Origin: Clostridia bacterium
GTDB lineage: Bacteria; Bacillota; Clostridia; Oscillospirales; CAG-382
Length of the DNA: 64,000 nt
Direction of reading: 5' to 3'
NCBI GenBank assembly: GCA_017429165.1
Contig: JAFRPL010000036.1
Span: 75,848-139,847, forward strand
In this document: piece after piece, positions 53,126-61,912 of the stretch
Layout of the letters: each line of letters opens with the position of its first letter
Position numbering within the stretch: position 1 is the first letter of the stretch
Notes under the pieces: model-generated
Told to the model about the DNA's origin: nothing
The model's database searches: none
What the model saw: the letters and a program-made list of their open reading frames with translations, nothing else
Position numbers and translations under genes: made by a program

Positions 53126-54694
53126 TCAATCTATAAGCGAGGTCTTCTGCGAAACTTCGACTTTCTTATCGTAGCAGGCGAACATACCGTCCACCGCGAT
53201 CTTATCGCACTTTGGCGTGAACAGGCTCACCACGGGAACTATGATGAGTCCGGCGATCATGGCGAACGCGCCGCAGTTGATCGGCGACTGCAGCACGGCG
53301 GGGAACGCAGAGCGAAACAGCATATTCGCTATCATTACGCCCGAACCGAACACAAAGCAGACCCAGCACGCGGCTTTGGTGACTCGTTTGCTGTAAAGCC
53401 CGTATAGGAACGGCGCAAGGAAAGCTCCGGCGAGCGCGCCCCACGAAACGCCCATAAGCTGAGCGATATATTTGACGGCTTCGTTCGTGCTTTTGACCTG
53501 ATATACGGCAATGAGCGCCGATATCGCTATGAACACGACTATGAATATCCTTATTATCAGCACCTGCTTTTTCTCGTCCATCTTCTTAATGAACGTGCCC
53601 TTGAGGAAGTCGATCGTAAGGGTTGAAGAAGAGGCGATGACGAGCGAAGAAAGCGTTGACGTCGACGCGGAAAGCACGAGTATCATCACTATTGCGATAA
53701 GCAAATCCGGCAGGGAAGACAACATGCCGGGAATAACCGAGTCAAACCCTTCGGCGGGTACGAGTGCACCGGTCGCATCGGTCGCGGTTGCAATATTTGC
53801 AAGTCTGCCGAAACCGCCGAGGAAATAGCATCCTCCCGCGACGACCACGGCAAAGATCGTGGAAATGACCGTGCCTTTTTTAATGGATTCTTCGCTTTTG
53901 ATGGCGTAGAATTTCTGCACCATCTGCGGGAGCCCCCATGTACCGAGCGAGGTGAGAATCACGACTCCGAACAGGTTGAGCGGGTCCGGTCCGAAGAACG
54001 AGGCAAACGCGCCGGGCATATCGCTCGCCGCCGCGTCGCTGACTTTAGCCATTTCCGCAAGCGACGCCGTAAATCCACCGTGCGTACCGAGCACCGCGGC
54101 GATAACAGCGACTATACCTATAAGCATTATCATTCCCTGTATAAAGTCGTTTATCGCCGTAGCCATATATCCGCCGGCGATGACGTAAATGCCGGTGAGC
54201 ACCGACATAACGACTATACACCAGACGTAATCAATGCCGAAAGCCATCTCGAACAGACGCGAGAGGCCGTTATATAGCGACGCGGTGTATGGGATGAGGA
54301 AAACGAAAGTTATCACCGAAGCGCCGAGCTTCAGCCCTTTTGAATCGAACCGCTTGCCGAAAAAGTCCGGCATTGTGGAAGAATTGAGATACTGCGTCAT
54401 AATGCGTGTACGTCTGCCGAGTATGACCCACGCGAGCAGAGAACCGACGAGCGCGTTGCCGAGCCCGATCCACGTCGCGGCTATACCGTATTTCCAGCCG
54501 AACTGTCCGGCATAGCCGATAAATATGACGGCGGAAAAATACGACGTACCGTAAGCGAAAGCAGTGAGCCACGGGCCCACGCTGCGCCCGCCCAGAACGA
54601 ATCCGTTCACGTCGGTGGCGTGGCGGCGGCAGTACAGCCCTACTCCCACCATGACCGCAAAGAACAATACGGTCATCAAGATCTTGATTACCAT
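53126..54694 (-). CDS. Sodium/solute symporter (SSS family)
   Basis: A 522-residue membrane protein with about 13 hydrophobic segments, of the SSS (PutP/PanF) type. Start is the ATG at 54694 with GAGGTGA upstream; sequence before it in frame is AT-rich intergenic DNA. Family features: LGGRSVGPWLTAFAYGTSYFS in part (first helices, sodium-site Ser/Thr), TMPDFFGKRF and ASTSTLSSLVIASSS in the eighth-helix sodium-site region. The substrate (proline, pantothenate, sugar or other) cannot be told from sequence alone. Confidence 0.9.
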   Translation of the reverse strand: MVIKILMTVLFFAVMVGVGLYCRRHATDVNGFVLGGRSVGPWLTAFAYGTSYFSAVIFIGYAGQFGWKYGIAATWIGLGNALVGSLLAWVILGRRTRIMTQYLNSSTMPDFFGKRFDSKGLKLGASVITFVFLIPYTASLYNGLSRLFEMAFGIDYVWCIVVMSVLTGIYVIAGGYMATAINDFIQGMIMLIGIVAVIAAVLGTHGGFTASLAEMAKVSDAAASDMPGAFASFFGPDPLNLFGVVILTSLGTWGLPQMVQKFYAIKSEESIKKGTVISTIFAVVVAGGCYFLGGFGRLANIATATDATGALVPAEGFDSVIPGMLSSLPDLLIAIVMILVLSASTSTLSSLVIASSSTLTIDFLKGTFIKKMDEKKQVLIIRIFIVVFIAISALIAVYQVKSTNEAVKYIAQLMGVSWGALAGAFLAPFLYGLYSKRVTKAACWVCFVFGSGVMIANMLFRSAFPAVLQSPINCGAFAMIAGLIIVPVVSLFTPKCDKIAVDGMFACYDKKVEVSQKTSLID

Positions 54695-54818
54695 TTTATC
54701 ACCTCGTACAGAGATTGCGCATGAATATTTTTTAATATTATAGCGTATAATTATCGATCTTTCAATATTTTTCAGCACAAAAAATGCAAAAATGTGCCGT
54801 TTTTTTTGTATATAACAC

Positions 54819-54852
54819 AAAAATCGGCGGAGCTTACGCTTCGCCGCCTTTG
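54819..54852. terminator. Terminator after the UshA-like gene
   Basis: Stem GGCGGAGC/GCTTCGCC with one G-U pair and a TTAC loop; the minus strand continues with GATTTTTGTG. Confidence 0.78.
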
Positions 54853-54863
54853 TTTTGGCTCAC

Positions 54864-56333
54864 CTATTCCAGTATCGTTATCCTGCCGTCGATCTTCGCG
54901 TCGAGGTTATCGTTTGTAGAAAAATACTCCTCAATAATATTGGTCTCGGAAGTCGCAACGGTCCGTGGTTTCATATTTTTCTGGACCTCTTTGAGCGGGA
55001 TCCCGAAAAACTGGTCGAAGTTTTTGAAGTGATAATGCTGCAGACCGATCTTGATTATCATATCGTCCTTTACAGGTTCGCCGTTGAACGTGAGCGATTC
55101 GATGGTGTGGGTCGATTTACGGTATGTTATGCGCAGCGCTTTGGATATCTGGTAAAACTCCGTCTCTCCCACCCAGGCGTCGTCGCGCATCAGGTATTGC
55201 ATCATTTGCCTGAGCTGCGCTCCGGTGACCGCCACCATATGGATCTGACCGTCGAAAGGCGTGTTTTCGAGCATATCGGCATATTCCACTATCGGGCCCA
55301 TCTCCTGTTTGCGGATACTGCCCGAGCCGAAGAACATCACGTCGAAACTTGCTTCCCACGCCATAAGATCCGCATACAGGTCACCCATCTCGGTCTCCTG
55401 CTCGCGGCAGGGATGTGTAAGTTTGCGCGCAAAGCGCGTGACCACGCGTTTATATTTGCTGTCGGTTTCGGTGCGGTAGCTGTCTATAAGATCTTCCATC
55501 ACCGGATCTTTGGGAGCCGTATCTTCGTTAATGGGGACGCATTTCCATTTGAACGCCTTGATCTCTTTGTCCTGCGTGTCGTATTCAAGGTCTATGCGTC
55601 CGACCTGCGTCGTACCAGAACCCGCCTGCACTATCGGAATGCCGTTCACTACGGTCGGCTTTTCCAGCAGCGTATGCGAATGTCCGCCTATTATCATATC
55701 CACGCCCCATTCGGGATCGAGTTTTTCGGCGAGCTTTATATCGTTATCATAGCCGATATGTGTCAGCAGCACGGTCATATCCGTATTCACCGTACGGTAG
55801 TTGTCGCATATTATGCCCACTTCTTTTGCCGCGGATTCAAGATCTATGAACGAACCGATTATCTTCTCGCTTCTCGTGGAAGCCAGCACTTCGTCTGTGA
55901 GTATGCCTATAAAGAGAATACGCATACCGCTTCGTTCAACATTGATATAAGGAGTGAATACGCGCGCGTTGTTCATCGTGACGAACAGGTTCGCGTTGAC
56001 GATGGGGAACTTGGCGCATTTTTCAAGGAACAGCAAGTGTGCAAATCCGTAATCCACCTCGTGGTTGCCGACCGTCGTGACGTCGGGCCCGAGGTTGTTC
56101 ATAAGGTCGATGGTGGAAAGCCCCTGGTATTCGGAATCGATTATGGAGCCGCGGAACATATCGCCCGCTATGGCGTAGATCACGTTCTGCCTTTCTTCGC
56201 GGACTTTGTTGACATAGCCCGAAAGACGGCACAGACCGCCGGTCTCCTTGCCGTTTTCTTCTTTGGGCAGAAAATCGCCGTGCAGGTCGTTGGAATGCAG
56301 GATAGTCAGTTTCTTGATGCTGTCTTCAGCCAT
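54864..56333 (-). CDS. UshA/5'-nucleotidase family phosphoesterase, cytoplasmic
   Basis: A 489-residue two-domain protein. The metallophosphatase domain has ILHSNDLHGDF, GDMFRGS, GNHEVDYG and IGGHSHTLLE, the four metal-site motifs. The C-terminal 5'-nucleotidase domain (from about residue 290) has GDLYADLMAW, SGSIRK and the stretch NTPFDGQIHMVAVTG. Classical UshA proteins are secreted; this one has no signal peptide, so it should act inside the cell on nucleotides or UDP-sugars. Transcribed alone from a strong promoter. Confidence 0.88.
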   Translation of the reverse strand: MAEDSIKKLTILHSNDLHGDFLPKEENGKETGGLCRLSGYVNKVREERQNVIYAIAGDMFRGSIIDSEYQGLSTIDLMNNLGPDVTTVGNHEVDYGFAHLLFLEKCAKFPIVNANLFVTMNNARVFTPYINVERSGMRILFIGILTDEVLASTRSEKIIGSFIDLESAAKEVGIICDNYRTVNTDMTVLLTHIGYDNDIKLAEKLDPEWGVDMIIGGHSHTLLEKPTVVNGIPIVQAGSGTTQVGRIDLEYDTQDKEIKAFKWKCVPINEDTAPKDPVMEDLIDSYRTETDSKYKRVVTRFARKLTHPCREQETEMGDLYADLMAWEASFDVMFFGSGSIRKQEMGPIVEYADMLENTPFDGQIHMVAVTGAQLRQMMQYLMRDDAWVGETEFYQISKALRITYRKSTHTIESLTFNGEPVKDDMIIKIGLQHYHFKNFDQFFGIPLKEVQKNMKPRTVATSETNIIEEYFSTNDNLDAKIDGRITILE

Positions 56334-56362
56334 TGGATTTTTCCCCTTTGCGTTTTTCTTTG

Positions 56363-56391
56363 ATTATACAGGATACGCGCTTTTTTGTCAA
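56363..56391 (-). promoter_or_regulatory. Promoter of the UshA-like gene
   Basis: On the minus strand: TTGACA (56386-56391), a 17-base spacer and TATAAT (56363-56368), perfect consensus boxes. Confidence 0.88.
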
Positions 56392-56403
56392 TACCGAACG
56401 CGG

Positions 56404-56441
56404 GGCGAAAAAAGCCGAAAAGCAACGCGCTTTTCGGCTAT
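56404..56441 (-). terminator. Terminator after fucO
   Basis: Stem AGCCGAAAAGC/GCTTTTCGGCT with a 5-base loop; the minus strand continues with a TTTTTT run. Confidence 0.88.
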
Positions 56442-56457
56442 TTTATTTGTTTTATTA

Positions 56458-57606
56458 TCAGAGCTGGCTTCTGTAAAGCTCGACTATCTCTTCCACGTTC
56501 GTCTCTCTGGGATTGCCGGGACGGCAGGCGTCGGCGTACGCGGATTCGGCGAGGAAGCGGATATCGGATTCCTTGAGTATGCCGCGCAGGTTTTCGGGGA
56601 TCCCTACGTCTTTGGAAAGCTTGCGTACTTCGGCTATGGTGGCGTCCGCGGCTTCTGCGTCGTTCATGGAATCGATGCCTTGTACTTCCATGGCTCTGCC
56701 TATAGCGCGATAGCGTTCGCCGCTAACCGATTTGTTGTATTCAAGACCGACGGGCAGGAGTATTGCGCAAGCCACGCCGTGCGGCGTATCATAGAGCGCA
56801 GAAAGGCCGTGAGCCATGCTGTGGACTATACCGAGCCCCACGTTGGAAAAGCCCATACCGGCTATATACTGGCCGAGCGCCATTCCTTCACGTCCCTCGG
56901 GAGTGTTCTGAACCGCGCCGCGAAGGTTCTTTGCGATAAGATGAATGGCTTCCAGATGGAACATATCGCTTATGGTGCAATGAGCTTTGGTGATATATCC
57001 TTCTATGGCGTGCGTCAGCGCGTCCATACCGGTCGCAGCCGTAAGGCTCTTGGGCATGGTAGACATCATATCGGGATCGACGACTGCGATATCGGGGATA
57101 TCGTTGGTATCTACGCAAACGAATTTGCGTTTCTTTTCAACGTCGGTGATAACGTAGTTGATAGTGACTTCCGCAGCGGTGCCGGCAGTCGTGGGAACGG
57201 CTATGGTGAATACCGCGTGCTTTTTGGTGGGAGCGACGCCTTCGAGCGAGCGCACGTCGGCGAATTCAGGGTTGTTGGCGATAATGCCTATTGCTTTTGC
57301 GGTGTCCATGCTGGAGCCGCCGCCGAGAGCGATGATGCAGTCGGCGCCGGAACGCTTGAAGGCGTCTACGCCGTTTTTGACGTTTTCAATAGTGGGGTTG
57401 GGTTTGATATCGCTGAAAACCGTGTAAGGGAATCCTGCTTTTTCGAGCAAATCGGTGACTTTTGCGGTCACTCCGAATTTGATAAGGTCTGCGTCGGATG
57501 TAACGAACGCTTTTTTGAAGCCCCGGGCTTTGAGTTCGGGCACGATGTTTTCTATCGCTCCGTGTCCGTGATAAGAAATCGAGTTCAGTACAATGCGGTC
57601 TGCCAT
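56458..57606 (-). CDS. fucO: Iron-containing alcohol dehydrogenase, lactaldehyde reductase type
   Basis: Group III NAD(H)-dependent dehydrogenase of 382 residues, the same length as E. coli FucO, which reduces lactaldehyde to 1,2-propanediol. ATG at 57606 follows ACGGAGG. The NAD-binding GGGSSMDTAKAIG and the iron ligands in TGMDALTHAIEGY (Asp, His) and GIVHSMAHGLSALYDTPHG (two His) are present. No fucose or rhamnose genes are nearby, so the true substrate could be another short alcohol or aldehyde. Confidence 0.86.
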   Translation of the reverse strand: MADRIVLNSISYHGHGAIENIVPELKARGFKKAFVTSDADLIKFGVTAKVTDLLEKAGFPYTVFSDIKPNPTIENVKNGVDAFKRSGADCIIALGGGSSMDTAKAIGIIANNPEFADVRSLEGVAPTKKHAVFTIAVPTTAGTAAEVTINYVITDVEKKRKFVCVDTNDIPDIAVVDPDMMSTMPKSLTAATGMDALTHAIEGYITKAHCTISDMFHLEAIHLIAKNLRGAVQNTPEGREGMALGQYIAGMGFSNVGLGIVHSMAHGLSALYDTPHGVACAILLPVGLEYNKSVSGERYRAIGRAMEVQGIDSMNDAEAADATIAEVRKLSKDVGIPENLRGILKESDIRFLAESAYADACRPGNPRETNVEEIVELYRSQL

Positions 57607-57638
57607 TTGTATACCTCCGTTATTTTGATACTTTAAAT

Positions 57639-57667
57639 ATAATACCTTATCCGTCGCCGTTTGTAAA
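57639..57667 (-). promoter_or_regulatory. fucO promoter
   Basis: On the minus strand: TTTACA (57662-57667), a 17-base spacer and TATTAT (57639-57644). Confidence 0.75.
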
Positions 57668-57770
57668 CAGTATTTTTGCATTTTAACAAAATATTTACGC
57701 ATTCGGCAATATTATAAGAATATTTACGCTATATTTTGTATCTTTTTTGCGCCCGGATTTTAATCCGCCG

Positions 57771-57817
57771 CGTACGGGGCAAAATGATATCGACGAATAT
57801 CACGGAGGCCCCGTATG
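57771..57817 (+). promoter_or_regulatory. sigG leader hairpin covering the start codon
   Basis: CGTACGGGGC (57771-57780) pairs with GCCCCGTATG (57808-57817) as a 10-bp stem with one G-U pair, and the second arm contains the sigG ATG. The 27-base loop carries most of the ribosome site GGAGG (57804-57808). The fold would limit initiation at sigG. Confidence 0.65.
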
Positions 57818-58585
57818 TACAACAAAGTGGAAATCTGCGGCATAAACACCTCACGGCTCATAACGATATCCGAAACCGAAAAACGCGAACTGCTCGCTAA
57901 AGCACGTGCCGGCGATAAGCTCGCCCGCGAAAAGATGATCAACGCCAACCTCAAGCTCGTGCTTTCGGTCATACAGTCGTTTTCATCGCGTACCGTCTGC
58001 GCCGACGATATGTTCCAGGTCGGCTGCATAGGACTTATAAAAGCAGTGGATAACTTCGATCTCGGGCAGGACGTAAGGTTTTCGACCTACGCCGTACCTA
58101 TGATAATCGGCGAAATACGCCGCTTTCTGCGGGACGATAATCACATCCGAGTCTCGCGTTCCGTGCGTGACACCGCATTCAAGGCGCTTAGAGTCAAGGA
58201 CGAGCTTTCGGTCGCTCTTGCACGCGATCCGACTCCCGACGAGATCGCCGAAAAAATAGGGGTCCCGGCAAGGGAAGTGGTCTCGGCGTTAAACGCAATT
58301 ATGGAACCCGTCTCGCTTTACGAACCGGTTTACACCGAAAACGGCGACAGTCTTTACGTTATGGATCAGATAAGCGATAAAGTCAACACCGACGAAAACT
58401 GGATCACCGATATCGCAGTGAGCGAAGCGGTGAAAAAACTGACCGAACGCGAAAAACGCATACTCGCGCTTCGGTTTTACTCGGGGAAAACGCAGACCGA
58501 GGTATCAAAAGAGATAGGCATATCCCAGGCGCAGATATCGCGCATAGAAAAGAGCGCGCTCAACAAAATAAGAGACGAACTGTAA
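57815..58585 (+). CDS. sigG: Sporulation sigma factor SigG
   Basis: Forespore-specific RNA polymerase sigma factor of the SigF/SigG group, 256 residues. The N-terminus NKVEICGINTSRL is the SigG-specific anti-sigma-sensing stretch, region 2 has DDMFQVGCIGLIKAVDNFDL and FSTYAVPMIIGEIRRFLRD, and region 4 has GKTQTEVSKEIGISQAQISR. The N-terminus favours SigG over SigF. In many spore-formers sigG follows spoIIGA and sigE; here it stands alone between fucO and a two-component system. Confidence 0.93.
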   Translation: MYNKVEICGINTSRLITISETEKRELLAKARAGDKLAREKMINANLKLVLSVIQSFSSRTVCADDMFQVGCIGLIKAVDNFDLGQDVRFSTYAVPMIIGEIRRFLRDDNHIRVSRSVRDTAFKALRVKDELSVALARDPTPDEIAEKIGVPAREVVSALNAIMEPVSLYEPVYTENGDSLYVMDQISDKVNTDENWITDIAVSEAVKKLTEREKRILALRFYSGKTQTEVSKEIGISQAQISRIEKSALNKIRDEL

Positions 58586-58599
58586 CGCGGCGACGAAAA

Positions 58600-58631
58600 A
58601 AGCAGACTGTTCAAAGTCTGCTTCTTTTTTT
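58600..58631. terminator. Shared terminator between sigG and the histidine kinase gene
   Basis: Stem AAGCAGACT/AGTCTGCTT with a 6-base loop, then CTTTTTTT; the minus strand reads into TTTTTTCG. Confidence 0.9.
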
Positions 58632-59868
58632 AGCTGCGCTTGAACGAACATATAAACGTGTTGCCGTTTTCTTCGTCGCTCACCACTTCGATCCTGCCAC
58701 CGTGCAGTTCCGTGATCGAACTCGCTATCGAAAGCCCCAGCCCGAAACTGCCTCCCGCTTCGGATCGGGATTCGTCGACACGGTAGAACCTTTCGAAAAT
58801 ATGTTTCGCCTGTTCTGGCGTGATGAGCTCGCCGCGGTTGTTGACGGCGATTATCGTCTTTTCCGGGGCGTTATACAAAGCCGTTTTGACTGTCCCGCCG
58901 CTTTCGGAATACTTGCATGCGTTATCGATAAGTATCGAAACGAGCCGCATCATCATATCTCTGCTGCCGAAGAAGCGTATGTCCGGCTCTACGTTAAGCT
59001 CTAACGAAAGACCTTTTTCAAAACATACGCTTTCGAACGGAAGCGCCGCGGCGTACACCGCGTTGGAAAGATCGAAATCTGTCTTTTCTATGCTCGCTCT
59101 GGTCTCATCGCTCTTTGCGAGATAAAGGATACCGGTAATGAGGTCGTTCATCCTCGCCGTCTCATCTTTTATGTATCCGAGCCATTTCATCTGTCCGTCG
59201 ACCGTGTCTTCCGGATGCGAAAGGACGATATCTGTATTGGCGGAAATCACCGCGACGGGAGTCTTGAGCTCGTGCGATACGTCAGCTATCAGCTGCCGCT
59301 GCTGTTTCCAGGAACGTTCCACCGGCCGCAGCGCGATACGCGTCACTACTATAGCGATAATCAGAAAACACACTGTACCGGCGGCGGCTATTGCAATAAG
59401 CGTCATGCGCATGGAACTCAGCGTAGAATCTTCCCGGCTTTTATCGAGAAAAACGACCTTGGTATATCCGGGTGAAGAAGTCTTCATATAACGCAGACCG
59501 TAACCGCCAAGCTCTCCTATCTCTTCTTTCCGGTCAAGCACTTCATCCATAAGTGCAAAAATGTACCGCTCCTGTTCCTCGGTTATCCTGCCGAATCCGT
59601 AGGGAGTGAGCAGATTTCCCACTTCGCGGTATTCTATTATAAATATGTCGTACCGAGAATATTCATCCGTACCGCCGAAAAAGCGGTTGAACCTGTCGTC
59701 GAATATCATCGATGGATTCTGCCTGGAATAACTGCGCAGCGCGTCTTCGCTTTCGTTTTTCAAAGTACGCGCGGTCTGAAAATAAAACACGGCGAGCATG
59801 GCGTAGAAGAGGACGCATAAAAGAGCGAGCGTTATGAGCGTTATCTTTATGCGGAGCTTTTTTATCAT
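58630..59868 (-). CDS. Sensor histidine kinase
   Basis: A 412-residue membrane kinase from the ATG at 59868, which overlaps the response regulator stop by 4 bases. One transmembrane segment near residues 10-30 and another near 155-180 enclose an extracellular sensor of about 125 residues. The H-box is DVSHELKTPVAVI; the ATPase part has DNACKYSE (N-box) and FGLGLSIA (G-box). It phosphorylates the regulator encoded just upstream. Signal unknown. Confidence 0.92.
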   Translation of the reverse strand: MIKKLRIKITLITLALLCVLFYAMLAVFYFQTARTLKNESEDALRSYSRQNPSMIFDDRFNRFFGGTDEYSRYDIFIIEYREVGNLLTPYGFGRITEEQERYIFALMDEVLDRKEEIGELGGYGLRYMKTSSPGYTKVVFLDKSREDSTLSSMRMTLIAIAAAGTVCFLIIAIVVTRIALRPVERSWKQQRQLIADVSHELKTPVAVISANTDIVLSHPEDTVDGQMKWLGYIKDETARMNDLITGILYLAKSDETRASIEKTDFDLSNAVYAAALPFESVCFEKGLSLELNVEPDIRFFGSRDMMMRLVSILIDNACKYSESGGTVKTALYNAPEKTIIAVNNRGELITPEQAKHIFERFYRVDESRSEAGGSFGLGLSIASSITELHGGRIEVVSDEENGNTFICSFKRS

Positions 59869-60539
59869 TTTCCCGCCTCCAGAACATACCCTACGCGGCG
59901 CACCGTAGATATCACCGCGGAAGAACCGACAAATGCGAGTTTTTTGCGGATAAAAGAAATATAAACTTCCACGTTGTTGTCTTCGGCGTCGGAAAGATAC
60001 CCCCAAACCTTAGTTATGAGCTCTTCTTTACTTATAGCTGCGCCCGGGTTGGACATCAGCAGCTTGAGTATTTCAAATTCCTTGAACCCGAGCTTGACTG
60101 AATTTTCCGCGCACGAAAGCGTGCAGCTGTCAAGTCCGAGCGTTATATCGCCGAAAGAAAGTTCGTTCAGTATTATTTCGCCTTTACGGCGCGAAACGGC
60201 GCGTATGCGCGCCATCAGCTCTTCTTTCAAAAACGGCTTGGTAAGATAATCGTCGGCGCCTGAATCGAGTCCGCGGACCTTGTCTGTGACCTCGTCGCGC
60301 GCGGTGAGCAGGATTATCGGCGTGCTGATCTTTGCCTCTCTTAACTTTTTAAGGACCTCGAAGCCGTTCATTCCGGGAAGCATTATATCGAGCAGGATGA
60401 CGTCGTATATACCGCTTACTCCGTAGTCGTATCCGTCGCGCCCGTCGTAAACCGCTTCGCAATGTATCTTCTGCTGGGAAAGGATCTCGCAGATTCCGTC
60501 GGCGAAGCGTTTTTCGTCGTCTACCACTAGTATGTTCAT
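59865..60539 (-). CDS. OmpR-family response regulator
   Basis: A 224-residue regulator with an N-terminal receiver and a C-terminal winged helix. The receiver has acidic VVDDEKRFADG, the phospho-acceptor Asp in VILLDIMLPGMNG and the Lys in YLTKPF. The DNA-binding part has FKEFEILKLLMSNPG and VEVYISFIRKKL. It starts 1 base after the preceding gene's stop and overlaps the kinase gene by 4 bases. Confidence 0.95.
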   Translation of the reverse strand: MNILVVDDEKRFADGICEILSQQKIHCEAVYDGRDGYDYGVSGIYDVILLDIMLPGMNGFEVLKKLREAKISTPIILLTARDEVTDKVRGLDSGADDYLTKPFLKEELMARIRAVSRRKGEIILNELSFGDITLGLDSCTLSCAENSVKLGFKEFEILKLLMSNPGAAISKEELITKVWGYLSDAEDNNVEVYISFIRKKLAFVGSSAVISTVRRVGYVLEAGK

Positions 60540-60540
60540 T

Positions 60541-61554
60541 TTATTTCACTCTTTGTATGGAAACGTCCATTTTTTTGCTTACGGTCTTCTTTTTACGGTA
60601 TGTTCCGTAAACGAATATCAACGCTATGTACGCACAGCACAGGGCGATGATTGAACCGACGATAAAGAAGGGAAGATTATAAGGATCGGTGAACTGCATT
60701 TTCATAACGCTCGGCAGAGCGCTGAACGAACTGGAAGGATATATGCCTTTTTCAGACGAAAGATATTTAATAAAGCCTAGGACACAACCGCAGTAATGCG
60801 CAAGCACGGTGACGACGCCGGTGATGACGCTGAGTATCACGAGACTCTTTACGGAATACCTGCCCGCGGCGACGCGGTAAACGTAGACGACGAGCGCGCC
60901 TATGAGAGCGCCGAACAGACAGGGCGCGAACCTGAACATATCCATACGGCCGTTGACTCCGAGAAGCCAGCAAACGAACGCATAAACCGCGGCTCCGAGC
61001 AGCCCCGCAAGGATCGCGAAGAGCAGCCCCTTGCCAAGCTTTTCCTCAGACGCTTCGGTTCCGTGATCGGTTTTGTTTTCGTTCGATTCGGCGTACACCA
61101 GCGCGCATTCGCCGCAGACGAGGTGTTTATGCGATTCTTTTGCGTTCCTGAGCGTGACAACGCGTTTATCGGAAGCGTCTTTGAAGAGCTCGCCGCACTT
61201 GGAACAATGGTCGGATTTATAGATCCCCACCGAATCGAGCATACCGGCGATATAATCTATCATCTCGCGGAATACCGAAAGTTCGGCACGCGATTTTACT
61301 GAAACACAGTTTTCGTCAACGGCGTAATCGGTAATGGAGTATTTATCCAAAACGTTCCTTACGGCCTCGTTTATGCTGACGTAATCGTCGGTATATTCAT
61401 CGCTGTCGCCGATATAGCACGAAACTTCAACCGTCCTGCTGCTCTTTCTTTCGGTCACGGTCATAAAGAACCCTCCGTAGACGCCGTAAACGCAGTCTAC
61501 TTCGGATTTCATACCCACGCTTTTTGCAAAAACTTCCAAAGCTTTAGAAATCAT
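60541..61554 (-). CDS. Membrane protein with zinc-ribbon-like segment, function unknown
   Basis: About 337 residues. The N-terminal 110 or so form a soluble domain, followed by CSKCGELF and LVCGECAL (two CxxC pairs, a likely zinc ribbon), a charged linker, then about four transmembrane segments and a basic tail. Start is uncertain: ATGs lie at 61578, 61575, 61566 and 61554; AAAGGA sits best for the GTG at 61560 or the ATG at 61554. It is the first gene of the two-component operon, so it may be a sensor accessory, or a target expressed with its regulators. I do not recognise the family. Confidence 0.75.
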   Translation of the reverse strand: MISKALEVFAKSVGMKSEVDCVYGVYGGFFMTVTERKSSRTVEVSCYIGDSDEYTDDYVSINEAVRNVLDKYSITDYAVDENCVSVKSRAELSVFREMIDYIAGMLDSVGIYKSDHCSKCGELFKDASDKRVVTLRNAKESHKHLVCGECALVYAESNENKTDHGTEASEEKLGKGLLFAILAGLLGAAVYAFVCWLLGVNGRMDMFRFAPCLFGALIGALVVYVYRVAAGRYSVKSLVILSVITGVVTVLAHYCGCVLGFIKYLSSEKGIYPSSSFSALPSVMKMQFTDPYNLPFFIVGSIIALCCAYIALIFVYGTYRKKKTVSKKMDVSIQRVK

Positions 61555-61833
61555 TATCACGTTCATCCTTTGCATCATTTATTTAGTTAATATTATCACT
61601 TGCGCGGAAAAAAGTGGTTAACATTGTGTTAATTATTCTGTTGTTTCATAACAAAAAAACGTTTAAAACATCCGGGGTCATCAACACGCGTCATATGCCG
61701 CGGTACCCGGCGCGCGGTGCATCCGCAATGCGCGAAAGCCCGCAGGGAAGCCCGCGCACGCGCCCGCAATAACAATCATTTAAAGATAAGAAAGAAATTA
61801 AAAAAATAGCGTAGAAATATTTGCCGATTTATA
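61555..61833. other. Non-coding stretch with a GC-rich palindrome cluster
   Basis: AT-rich flanks surround a GC-rich island at about 61673-61770. It holds abutting six-base palindromes ACGCGT, CATATG and CCGCGG (61686-61703), then overlapping GGTACC (61702-61707) and GCGCGC (61710-61715), followed by three GCCCGC repeats. No gene or clear terminator was seen. Confidence 0.5.
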
Positions 61834-61862
61834 TTGACAAAACAAAACAAAAATTGTATTAT
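61834..61862 (+). promoter_or_regulatory. pot operon promoter
   Basis: TTGACA (61834-61839), a 17-base A-rich spacer and TATTAT (61857-61862), about 50 bases before potA. Confidence 0.85.
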
Positions 61863-61912
61863 TAAATATCTTGATAATGAAGCAGTCCGTGCAAAATTGA
61901 GGAGGATGATAA

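Noticed and set aside
57700..57716. SigF-type -10 element (GGCAATATTA) upstream of sigG
   Set aside because: It matches GGNNANANTR, but no GYATA-like -35 lies 15-16 bases upstream, so chance in AT-rich DNA is likely.
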